This document shows positions 48,011 through 58,078 of a stretch of DNA of 64,000 bases, one piece after another. How positions within the stretch are numbered: position 1 is the first letter of the stretch; each line of letters begins with the position of its first letter. The translations under genes were made by a program, and so were the position numbers. The stretch is from Riptortus pedestris. Taxonomy: Eukaryota > Arthropoda > Insecta > Hemiptera > Alydidae. The notes below the pieces were generated by a model. That model had not been told where the DNA came from. It saw nothing but the letters and a program-made list of their open reading frames with translations, and did not search any database. Location: assembly GCA_019009955.1 (NCBI GenBank), contig CM032230.1, positions 108,317,501 to 108,381,500 on the forward strand, in the 5' to 3' direction.

Positions 48011-50445
48011 GTGTCCCTTATATGGTGTTTTTTCCGCACTGAATAATCTGTAATGGAGACAACTCCAGTTTCAGCACATAGCCATGTAGATTAATCTTTT
48101 CATTTTCGTAAAATAGGGTATTTCTGTTACTCCGTGGGACAGGTACTTCTTCTCTGTGGAACAGTAATGTTACGCTGCAAATCTACTAATTCTAATGTAT
48201 CAAAGAGCGCTTATTATTAATATACTAAACCTTCGCATTCCGCTGGCACGCATCTTACATTACACTGCTCTTTTGGATTTTGTAAACCTGCTAAAAATTG
48301 TTACGAATTTGTCGAGTTATACTAAAAACCTACTAAAATCTGCGAATATACATACAACTTATGCAAATGCTTACAATAGTAAGTCTTATAATTCGTAGGA
48401 TATGGATGTGGGAATGACGATCTGGGAAAGAAGCCTTAATAACAGGAAGTCTTCTGGACTAACGTGCCATCATCAGGTGCTCGACTGTATAATAGATGCT
48501 AGCGCTTCGGCATTCAGACTTTTCGGGCACTGCCGAATATGTACAGATTTCGAGCAAACCTGTCTTGGTTAAGCCTGCTACAAATCCCAAAAGGCTCCGT
48601 ATATTTCAAGTCGCATGCACGTTTGTCTGGTGGCTACGAGATAATACCACGAAGTTGAAAACATGTTGAGCGTTTGAATGCCTTCAACCCCCAATTTCGT
48701 TATAATTTGTGCGAAGCGCAAGGACTTTCAAAATATCAAGTATCAGAGAGCAATGAGTGTAAGCGTATTTATGGTCGAGCTATTTCTGTAAGTTTTTGAT
48801 TCTTATTTTACTTTGTCCCCGTTGGCGGTGGGCTGATGTTGACATGGAGGAGATCTTGCCCCCACAGCACCAAATCTTATAATAAATGTACCCGCGCTAT
48901 AATTAGCATATCCCCAACTGGGCTCTCGTCCAAACCCAGAGGCTACTCCAAGCTGACATTTCTCCAACTTGGCCTCGGGTCACCTTCCTCATTCTCATAC
49001 CGGCCACCTAGCTTATCGCTGAGCAGAGATAGAAATAGCACAGCTACAGGCCTGTTATCAAATCTGTTACAAAATCATTAGTACTACTGGGTATTACAAG
49101 AAAACATTGTCTGGGCAGTAGAATTTCCAAAGTATTTACTTTTACATAAATTACATTCAACAAGACATATTGCGACTTGGTGCTTGTTACTATATTTTTT
49201 GGGTTGACTTGTTCCTAAGGTGACACGCTTTGTTGTAGAGATCCTCAACCTATGTTTGTTGCTTATTTACTCTTGTAGCTTCTGAACCTATCTGGGGTGG
49301 GCTGTGACTGAGAGCCTATCTCTGGAAGCATATCCTCTTCAAAGCCCAAAAATGTAGTACACGGCTCCATTTTAAAAGTGCCTTCCAAAAACCAATAAAA
49401 ACGTGGACTCTTAGATGGAACGCTTTTATGAAGAGTCTTCATGATCCGAAAAAAAGGCCAACAAGAAATATATTTGGAGCCGTGAAAGAATTGCTACAAG
49501 CGAAGGATAAGAAGCTACATCGAACTCATTTCATTTGTATGCCGAGCCTGATTTATATCAGTTCTGTAATGAAACACAACTGCATAGGTTGGGTAACAAT
49601 GAGAAAATCCAAAAGAATAGTACAAGTAAGCAGAGGAGAAAGGATAGACAGTGGTGGTTAGAGTTTAAAACCAATATAATTCTTCAAAACTTACAAAAAT
49701 TAAGAAACTACTCCAAAATATAGTAAGACTGGCGACAACATTTTAAATATACAAAATTTTGATTTTATTGTATACTTTTTTCTTCTTTTAATTTAATGAC
49801 ATTCCAAGCTCACGTCATTGATAATCCTTAATTTTTTATGTTAGGTATTTTTCATACGCATTTTCTGACCAGATATATTTTTAACTACTTGGAGCAAATT
49901 CACAAAATTTGTCACTCACAAAACGCCATGAACGAATGGCAATACCTTACCTCGTGATTAACATACCCTTCCCTACAATATGACTGAGTCTCTAATTTGA
50001 GGCTAAAATATGTGTGTGCAAGTGGGGGGGGGGGTAGCATATTATGATACATATAAGGAACATCCCCCTCCCCCACATAGCAGCTGTCATCGAACAGTCT
50101 TTGAAATATATTATTTTAAAGTTTTGAAAATGCGTTCAGACATAAATGACTGAAGTTGGCCTGTCCGGCCATAGCGCCGATTGCATATTATGTTTCGAAA
50201 ACTTGTATGTAATAAATATATTGAACCAAATTTATTTTAATTCTTTCTTCTTTTTTTTTGTCGAGATATTTAGATTTTGAAATAAACCTCTTTAATAATG
50301 GTTCGTGAACTCTACCACATTTGTGCATATATAAATTCCTTTTCAAAGGTAACTATATTAAATAAGATGCCAACCATTTTATGCTATTATTCAAGTATAC
50401 ATATGTATTTTTTTTTTTATTTTTTATTTATTTTTTTTTTTTTTA
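48011..50445. other. Mixed DNA, part less AT-rich, no defended gene
   Basis: 48830-49340 is less AT-rich, with an 81-codon frame at 48836-49081 rich in serine and proline and without a recognisable domain. At 49428-49723 two overlapping plus frames of 77 and 62 codons end in arginine- and lysine-rich text, with GWVTMRKSKRIVQ recalling the W-G-H-V-x-R-M tail of some LINE polyproteins. The match is too weak to call. Poly-G runs lie near 50023. Confidence 0.35.
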
Positions 50446-50541
50446 ACGGGCCTCATTTTCTTCATTCAGTAGAAAGTAATTGGAAAATCTCGTGATGATT
50501 AATTCCGCAGTAGCTAACTTCCCTGAAGAAAAATCTGCTAA
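50446..50541 (-). mobile_element. Family H repeat, left end only
   Basis: The complement of the left block (CGGGCCTCATTTTCTTCATT) and of the left end (TTCCCTGAAGAAAAATCTGC then TAAAAA) is clear. No core follows. Confidence 0.6.
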
Positions 50542-50882
50542 AAAACAGAAATTTGTTTGTTTCCTCCCGCTCTCCTGAGGGTAGCCATTTCTAATAAAGC
50601 AATTACTTTTTTAACTTACGGCTCACCAAACCTCCTGGACAAGGAGAACCACAGGAGTACGCCAAGAAGGACTAGAGAAGCGGAAGTTTTTTAGTTTGGG
50701 AAGTGTTCAAGGAAGTGTTTCTCTCTTGAACATTATGCAAGTATCTGGTAGGGATTATATTGTGAGGAAATAACTTACAAAGATCTTCACGTCGAGGCTG
50801 CTAAGGAGACTTCACAAACGCAGGATTGATACTCGTAAGAGGCCACCTGAACATTCAAATTTTCATTTTTCCAATTTCCATC
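50542..50882. other. Unique-looking DNA before a GC-rich insertion
   Basis: No gene is seen. The stretch becomes gradually less AT-rich towards the insertion, but its last bases form the target site described next. Confidence 0.5.
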
Positions 50883-51368
50883 TGTAAGTTTACTCTCCCC
50901 GGCACGGGGCCGGCCCTTCCCAGTGGCAGCAGTAAGTCCCCGCTGTGTAGCTGCTGGGTAGGGGAACCGTAGGAACAGTAGGTCCTTAGTAGGCTTTGCT
51001 GTTCCGGGCAGGGGATCACTCCTGCCTTAATGGGGTAGGGTCTGCCTACTCAATGTGAACTACGGGCTGGGTGGTGTCCGGAGTGGAGGCTTGCCTTCAC
51101 TGCAGGTTGCAGACGTGGTGTTCGGGTGTTCAAAGCACGAGGACGTACAGGCCAGGAAAACTTGTACATGTACTGGAGTTCTTCTCTCGTGTGGGAGCTG
51201 GGTAGTAGGGGACCGTCCCTTCCATAGGACTCGCTTCTTGACCATCGTAGCGAGTCCTCAGTGACCACGAGGTAGTTGGATTGGTGTGGAAGGATTAAGG
51301 CCTTGCGGCTAGGTGCCTTCCACATTGTAGCCACTCCTCGACGTGGGTACACAATGTAAGTTTACTCT
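50883..51368. mobile_element. GC-rich 458-bp insertion with 14-bp direct repeats
   Basis: TGTAAGTTTACTCT occurs at 50883-50896 and again at 51355-51368, flanking 458 bp that are far more GC-rich than the surroundings. A perfect 14-base flanking repeat is the size left by target-primed retrotransposition. The plus end of the insert starts with a hairpin, CCCCG-GCA-CGGGG (50897-50909). Open frames of 61 to 100 codons lie on both strands (for example 51050-51352 minus), without a recognisable domain and as expected when stops are rare. No poly-A is visible. It may be a short retroelement or a retroposed transcript. Confidence 0.65.
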
Positions 51369-51502
51369 AATCTATTCCTTCATGTGCTTGATACTTTGGT
51401 CCAAATTCCCAATGGCAGCATATATATATATACTAAAACAGATATGATTCTACTCAAAATATAATGGGTGAGAATACGTTAACTCTCATCAAAGTAGTAA
51501 AA

Positions 51503-51728
51503 TAGGGCCTTTCAAAAAGAATGAACCGATTTCATTAAGCTATACCTTATTAACAGACAGTAACACAAGATTGCAATAAAGACACATGTATTTAACAGGT
51601 GATGAAGTTTTTTGGTGTCATCATCATCATCATGTTCCATTTCCAGCATCACAACGTGTTCTACTTCGATGTTGGTGTAAACACTATAAAGCTATGAAAT
51701 CAGTTCATTCTTTTTGAATGACCCTGTA
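51503..51728. mobile_element. MITE of about 222 bp with long terminal inverted repeats
   Basis: The left end GGGCCTTTCAAAAAGAATGA and the complement of the right end, AGGGTCATTCAAAAAGAATG, pair. They continue through GAACYGATTTCAT to a TATA-containing stretch, about 38 bp in all with a few changes. A TCATCATCATCATCATG microsatellite lies at the centre. Termini of this GGGTCATTCAAAAAG kind and a probable TA target suggest a Tc1/mariner-type origin (inference). No transposase is encoded. Confidence 0.75.
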
Positions 51729-52329
51729 CTACTGCTGAGCTGAGCAAAATAAGTTATCTACAACTGAAATATTAGGCGCAGGCTGAATGGTTGATGTAAC
51801 AATTTTGAATGCTATTAATTTCTCATACCTAATAAAAAAAGATGTTATTAACGCAGATTGTTATATACAAAGTCTTAACTCTCATGGCATAGCATGAATC
51901 CTCCAGTCAATATATTCCTTACATAGTCTAACATTAATTGAAGCTCAAGAAATCTAAAGTCCAAAGCAAACGATGCTATCAGTTGTGAAGTAGTTAGGAA
52001 TTACTTATTTAAACAATTAAAGTACGCTACTTCCTTTTATGTATTTTTTTCTGTTGGGGACAAAGGTTGAAATTATTTTATTTATATTCCGTCACATATG
52101 TGTCCCTCTCATGCTAGAGTAATCAATGTAAGGAGTCCTTGACTGATATTGAAATGTCAAAACAGTTTATCTAGCATAACATGAATATCATAATGCAAAT
52201 ATAAGGCGAGCCTATCACGCGCTGATAGTTCCATGCAGTACAACTTCAATCAATAATAAAGGAATTAATAATCATGTTCTGGGTGTGGGGGGGGGTGAAT
52301 ATATTTACCCATTAACTCACAAATTACCT
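51729..52329. other. AT-rich DNA with a poly-G run
   Basis: No gene or repeat is seen besides a G tract near 52286. Confidence 0.6.
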
Positions 52330-52600
52330 AAATTGCTGTTCGTTAGTTTCTGAACTTGATATTTAACCGTTTCATTTCAAAATTAAATATTAGATTTATT
52401 GAAGGCTGAAGTCGGACTCGAAAATTGAAAAATAGTATATGACCGATTTTTTGTGAAATTGTACAATTATCAAATATTAATGGAATCATTTGTATTTTCA
52501 GAGCTATGTTATTCCCATTCATGTTAATCTACAAACTTGTATATTACGAAGCATGCTTACAAGAAGGCGTATTTTAATCAACGGACTTTTACTATGTGTG
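52330..52600 (+). mobile_element. Family H repeat, strongly decayed core
   Basis: The order TTTCTGAACTTGATATTTAACCG, GAAGGCTGAAGTCGGACTCG, TTCCCATTCATGTTAATC and TATTACGAAGCATGC follows the family from core to module ii. Large gaps are present. Confidence 0.5.
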
Positions 52601-52914
52601 ACACAAATATAAATGTGACATCATGAGTGAACGTTGTTCGTTCTAAAGTGCACAACTTGTCCGATACCATACTTTTTTAAGTGTTGCGTGTAAAACTAAA
52701 ATCAAATTAGTACAAGTTGGGATAAAATAAGTGGGGGTGGCTAAGTATAATAAAAAATCATGCACATCTCTTTATTAACCGTTGTTATCGTAATTGTCTA
52801 ATAATAATTACGTAACCGAACTTATTAAGAACACTATATACTGGCATAGTTAATTTCCACATTTTTCTCTAACTTATAATATTATGAATATTATTCATAT
52901 TTTTTTTTATATTA

Positions 52915-53435
52915 GCAGATTTCCCCTAAGGTAAATCAGTCGCGATTTCTGAAGAATTTCTTCAAATATCCATCGATCGTACCCTGACGAAAATGAGGTC
53001 CGTTCGAAACTGTATATATACATTTATATATATGTTAAAACTCTAGCGGTAACTTTTGTTTGATCGTTACCAAACTCGATATTTAAACGTTATATGGAAC
53101 AATAAAGATCAAGTTCATTAATAGCTAAAATCCGACCTGTGGGAGGGTTCAGAAGGGAGAGGATATCTCCTTTATTATCCGTTGAATCGAAACATTGTAT
53201 AGAACTATTCTTATTGCAAATGGAATGTTCTATAAATGTTCTTGTGTACGTTTTTCACTATCTTAATTATTAACCGAGATATTTCAATTTTTTTAGTTTT
53301 CGGCCTTAAGTAAACCACCTCATGTCATATTAAAAATAAGCTGTTATTTCATGTAGAACTTTATTTGAAGCCTAAAAACCAATTATTGTACTCATTGAAC
53401 TTTTACGTTTTGAGATAAATGCAAATACGGGACTC
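52915..53435 (+). mobile_element. Family H repeat, module ii, right terminus lost
   Basis: Left end TAGCAGATTTCCCCTAAGG, left block (CCATCGATCGTACCCTGACG), a short TA tract, core (TTGATCGTTACCAAACTCG; TTGAATCGAAACATTG) and module ii (TCGGCCTTAAGTAAACCACC) are all in order. It stops after AAATGCAAATACGGGACTC, where a T-rich junction leads into the next copy. Confidence 0.75.
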
Positions 53436-53459
53436 ATTTTTATTTTGTTTTTGTTTTTT

Positions 53460-53895
53460 GGTTTCTGCCCAAACTCTGTATTTAATCGTTTTATGTAAAA
53501 AACTAAGATCAAGTTCGTTAACGGCTGAAATCGGACAGGCGGGAGGGGTGTTTAGAGGGGAGAATGTCAAAAAGTTGAAATATCTCCGTTACTATACGTC
53601 GGATCGAAACATTGTATAGAACCAATCTTATTGCAAATTAAATTACTATAAATATTGCTATATACATTTATTCTCTATCTTGAATATTAAGCGAGATATT
53701 TGAATTTTTATTATGTTTGTGCGTTATTTGTATTATGTTATTATTTATTGTGTTTGAGATGATCGGGTAAGGTCGGTCGTTTCCGCCGAAAGCTAGTTAG
53801 GAGTATTCGGCTCTCGTGAAATTTCTCTCTGTAAAACTTCACATGAGAAATCTGCTTAGTTAACGCAGCCTCAGTGACTGATTTTTTCTCCCAGC
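53460..53895 (+). mobile_element. Family H repeat, module i, left end lost
   Basis: It starts in the core (CCAAACTCTGTATTTAATCG), then shows TCGGACAGGCGGGAGGGG, CCGTTACTATACGTCGGATC, module i (TTCCGCCGAAAGCTAGTTAG; CTCTCGTGAAATTTCTC) and the right terminus (CACATGAGAAATCTGCTTAG then TTAACGCAGCC). It is a direct tandem with the module ii copy before it. Confidence 0.75.
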
Positions 53896-53989
53896 ATGTG
53901 GGAAACTTGTTTACATTTTGCAGCTCATTTCCTTTGTACGAATTCAGCTATTCATGTTCCATTAATGACGTGATTATTAAAAAAAAAAA

Positions 53990-54190
53990 AAAAAATGTCT
54001 TCAAATGTTCATTGATCCTCCTTATTGTGCACTATATTTTACTATACATTTTCTAGGTAACAACAATACTTAACGAGTTATACTTATTGTTCTGGTTCCG
54101 GTCTTCACTAAACCTTCACTCCTACTCATCTCACATTAATTATACGCCAATATATCAAGAAAAGGACTTATTTTAAACTTACATAATATG
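53990..54190 (+). mobile_element. Family H repeat fragments
   Basis: ATGTCTTCAAATGTTCATTG with ATCCTCC (left block), then GGTTCCGGTCTTCACTAAAC and CACTCCTACTCATCTCAC (module ii), remain in order with the core deleted. Confidence 0.5.
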
Positions 54191-56269
54191 TTTTGTTTTG
54201 ATGGGACGATAACTTTGTGAGGTTCGTGTATCTCTAGGTAGATGGCGTCATTACTGGTTGATCGCCGAGTACACGTGGCATGTACTTTGGGCGCGCGTGT
54301 ACCATTCTCATGCCTGTCTTGTACTCAACAGTATAATGTAGTACAACATTATCTTCAAAATGGTGCCTATGCATAGATAACAATTGGCACGTGTTCTGTA
54401 AGATCAGCACGTAATGACGAAATTAACCTATAAATTTAACAATGATAAATGAAGTAATTTAGCAAATTGTTGAACATATTTCATTCACAATAAAATAAAA
54501 TAAAAACTAACCCGTAGCCATGACTCGTTAGGAGATTCAGGAAGACTAATCTGAGTTCCAAGACTTTTCTTCGCCGCAAGAATCAATTATATTACATTTT
54601 TTCCTACATAATTAACATTGTGAGCAAATAGAAGAATTCACTTTAACAGCTCTAAGCATTTAAGTATCTCTTCAAATCGATGTTGTGGTTGCAGGAATGT
54701 ATGCATTATTTTACTATAACTAGGACATATACAAACACACCAATAGTACACAGCCAAGTACCTTTAATAGGTACTGATAAATTCGTTGGTTTGCTCTAAC
54801 ACTGAAAATTCTGAACCAGAATGAAGAGCATGTGAGAGGAAGTCAAATGAACTGAATTTCTATCTCGGGAATATGTATTTGAAATTCGACTATCATTTAT
54901 GTTTCATAAATCAACAGATATGTAGTATATTACCCCATATCATGGTGCCCACATCAAGGAATATCTCAATATACATTGAAGAAAGTCATATTCAAATCAA
55001 ATGTTCTGTATTACGAAAAGTGTAAATTAAATCAAATGGTTGCTAATTTTGTTTTGCTAACAACTTGTTTTTAGATTTATAAAAAAGACATTTAACTATC
55101 AGCTGTCTAAACTTGATTTTAGAAATGCTGAAATGGCAAGCTAATTTTATATTTTACATTTCTCCTCTTCTTTTTATCCCCACTCCTTGAAGGTGTAAAC
55201 CCAACTCAAACTGACTTCATATCTTTAGTTTAATGTGAAACTTTTAAATATCACGTTTAGTAATAGATACAATAAAATAATGTCACGGCTCAGAGGGTCA
55301 TCCAACAGAGATTTTATTTATTTTAACTGTGCTGAGTATTGTCGCCTATCTGATATAATCAATCGACATTTTAAGACATTAAAAGAAAAAAAACGCGCTA
55401 ACCTCATTATCTGATATGAGGGTAATATGCAAAAAAATAAAAATAAATGAAATGTTGTATTAAGAACTTAACCAAAATCAATCTTTGTAATGTATGTGTA
55501 TGAACTTTTAAATAAAGTAAATAAATTAACAGCTACATTTGTTTTTTCATTTTGATTTACATGTAATATTTATTACAATATTTTTTTTAACAGTCATATT
55601 TCAACACAAGAAGTAATTAAACGTAGAATGAATTTATCTAATTTTTTAACAGTGATTCAATTTTTAATTTGACAATGGCCAGTGTTTTTGTCTTTCGAAT
55701 ATTCAATCTATGAGAATTCAATATTGTATACTACATAAACGACATGTAACTTTTTGTCATCAGCCAGTTTGAAATGTTTTTAATGTATTTCTGTTACACG
55801 TACAATATGTATTACGTATTTAGCAATTATTCTAGACTCATATTAACTTAAAATGTTGATATAGGAATCGGTATGCCATAGAATCGACCGAATGGCTAGT
55901 ACATGACTAACCTTGGGATGTAATCGGCTTCATGTTGACTATTTTGGCTTCATGGGCCATTTCGTATTGCATAGTTGAACACGGAAAGTTTCTTTCAGAA
56001 TGCGAAATGCCCTGTTTTTTCTTAGGGATGACCATTCCAAAATGGTTTCTAATGAATCTCTCATATCCGGTGGCAGGTCGCCTTTATGCTAATATACTTC
56101 GTGTAGGAATGAAAATGGTGACAGAGTTCAGAAATATCAAGCTTCTTGCTGAAATATCAAACTGTTAAGGGAATGATTAAGATGTTCCCAGAAATGTAGA
56201 TGATTATTAATAACTGTTATAATTGGCTAAAATTGGGCCCCAGTGTGCAATGACGATGATCCCTAGGTA
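54191..56269. other. AT-rich DNA with no recognisable gene
   Basis: A 78-codon plus frame at 55932-56168 shows no known motif. A GCGCGCGTGTACC patch near 54290 is the only compositional oddity. Confidence 0.6.
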
Positions 56270-56662
56270 GCAAGTTCGTTAATGTTTGAATTCCGACCAG
56301 TGTGGGTTTGTAGGGAGAATTTCAAAAATTCTTAATATCCCCGTTATTATTAGTCGGAACGAAAAATTGTATAGAACCAATGTTATTGCAAATGTAATGT
56401 TTAATAACTGTTGTTACGCACTTCTTTTACTATCTTTATTATTAACCATGATATTTGCATTTTGTAGTTTTCGGTCTTAAGTAAACCCCCCCTCCTACTC
56501 ATGTCATATTAACAAGAAGCTGTTATATTATGATGCACTTTTTTTGAAACGTAAATACCAAATATTGCTGCCATTGAACTTTTACGTTTTGAGATAAATG
56601 CACATACTTGACGCACGTGGGAAATCTGCTTAGTTGTCGCAGCCCCTGCGTGACGGACTTGT
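56270..56662 (+). mobile_element. Family H repeat, core, module ii and intact right terminus
   Basis: The core (GAACGAAAAATTGTATAGAA) leads into module ii (CATGTCATATTAACAAGAAG). The right terminus is the best in the window: CACGTGGGAAATCTGCTTAG, then the hairpin CGCAG-CCC-CTGCG at 56638-56650, then TGACGGACTT. It directly abuts a reverse transcriptase remnant. Confidence 0.75.
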
Positions 56663-56667
56663 CATTA

Positions 56668-56890
56668 TTGCCTCTTCAAAGAACATACTTAAGAGATTAG
56701 GTGATAGTGGGCATCCTTTTCTTACATCTTTCTTAATTCTAGCTTCCCTTTCATGTTCATTAATAATGATTTGTGTACTCTGATTTTTGTAAACAATCCA
56801 TATTAACCTTCAGACTTTCAAATCTATTCCTATTTTATACATTCGCTCAAACATCAGTTTCCATTTAACCATGTTAATGTGTTTCACGTT
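56668..56890 (-). pseudogene. Non-LTR retrotransposon reverse transcriptase fragment
   Basis: One minus-strand frame runs for about 74 codons with a single internal TGA. It contains KWKLMFERMYKIGIDLK, then IVYKNQS, then an arginine/lysine-rich stretch and KKDVRKGCPLSPNLLSMFFE. The GCPLSP segment with following hydrophobics is a hallmark of LINE reverse transcriptases, and the preceding IGID and YKNQ words fit the same domain. The catalytic YADD box and everything C-terminal are missing: the fragment is cut by the family H copy ending at 56662. Upstream sequence beyond 56890 no longer reads as reverse transcriptase. Confidence 0.8.
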
Positions 56891-57435
56891 AGAATAGAAC
56901 GAAGTTGAAAGCGTTCAAATATATTGAGTGAGGTTTCTGAGAGTCACCAACTGGTCTCTTATTTGTGAAGGATTTAGTTGCTTTTGAGTTCTAGGAATGT
57001 TGGTTTGAGTGAAAAAGCCCGGCCATCTGCAGTCTCCCCTCGCAGGTAGATGAAGGCTCCTACCCGGCGGGTAACAGCTGTTCCATCCACTCAAAAATAA
57101 GGTCCATTTGGCAACAGTCCTACCAACTATATAATTGCTGGCACTTCCCTGTCTTCCGCTCTACTGACAGGAAGTCCAGCCATTCCCTGTTTCTCCCTTT
57201 CTCACAGCGTTCACAATAAATTATAGCCCTAAAGGGACCCCACGGTCTTCGGGAGGTCTGGAGTTCTGGCTAATAACAACCGTGTTAACTCTGCATTCAA
57301 GCGTTTGCTTTAGGATGAAATAGTCCGGACAGCAAATACCAAACTGACTCATGAATGGAATGTTTTAATGAGCAGAACTAATAATATCACAGATCAGACC
57401 ATTGTCAAGTAACACCGATATAGCTCAATATGAAA
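56891..57435. other. GC-richer block 5' of the reverse transcriptase fragment
   Basis: 57010-57310 is much less AT-rich (GCCCGGCCATCTGCAG; CTCCTACCCGGCGGG). It lies on the 5' side of the LINE fragment and could be another part of that element after an internal deletion, but no frame is convincingly coding and no flanking duplication was found. Confidence 0.4.
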
Positions 57436-57832
57436 TGTCCGTCAAGCAGGGGCTGCATAAAGTAAGCGAAATTCCCACGTGCTGGTATAACACACTTGTG
57501 AGCGATCTCATATCATAACATATTCCCTATTTTTATGTAAACAACAAATGAGTAGAAGGGAGCCGGGAGGGGAAGGGGTTACTGAAGGCTGAAAACAAGA
57601 ACGTACGATTAACTTGCTGAATACTTGGGTCACGAAATTAATGAATAGAACATCAATTGTAGATCATCAATAGTATGTTAAGATTAGTCATATAGTTTTC
57701 GTTTTCGAGACGTATAATAACGAAGATATTTTGAATTTGGTAGCAATAAGACAAATATTGCGGCCGCTTGGTCGATAACATATGTATTATGTAGGTAGGA
57801 CAATTTAAGTCATAACTGAAGGAAAATCTACT
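57436..57832 (-). mobile_element. Family H repeat, module iii, both ends present
   Basis: Complement of the right terminus (CCGTCAAGCAGGGGCTGCAT), module iii (GCGATCTCATATCATAACAT; GGGTTACTGAAGGCTGAAAA), a shortened core (AATAACGAAGATATTTTG) and a left end (GAAGGAAAATCTACTAAAAA). It is the shortest copy retaining both termini. Confidence 0.7.
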
Positions 57833-57863
57833 AAAAATGGCAAAGCCATAAATGAAACTGAAT

Positions 57864-58078
57864 GGGGATCAGGTTAGCCGTTTGAATTAAGGCTTTGGTC
57901 TTAATCTCACATGGTTAAACCTTGAGTGGAGGGTTCGATACCCTCCTGGGCAAATTATTTAGTGATGAACTCATTAAATAAAATCCTTAGTACCACTCTA
58001 GTAAGAAAAGGGAGGCGGCCTGTAGATAACCCGCCCCAATTAGCCGTAGTACCTATGTACAAAGTGGACGGAAATAAA
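57864..58078 (+). mobile_element. SINE-A, full length
   Basis: Starts GGGGATCAGGTTAGCCG, B-box GGGTTCGATAC at 57931-57941, full body and tail (AAAGTGGACGGAAATAAAT). Confidence 0.85.

Noticed and set aside
49428..49723. Possible LINE C-terminal tail with GWVTMRKSKRIVQ
   Set aside because: Resembles the W-G-H-V-x-R-M motif only loosely, with two frames needed. Too weak to annotate as a pseudogene.
51050..51352. 100-codon frame in the GC-rich insertion
   Set aside because: Opposing and overlapping frames are equally open, and there is no recognisable domain or codon pattern.
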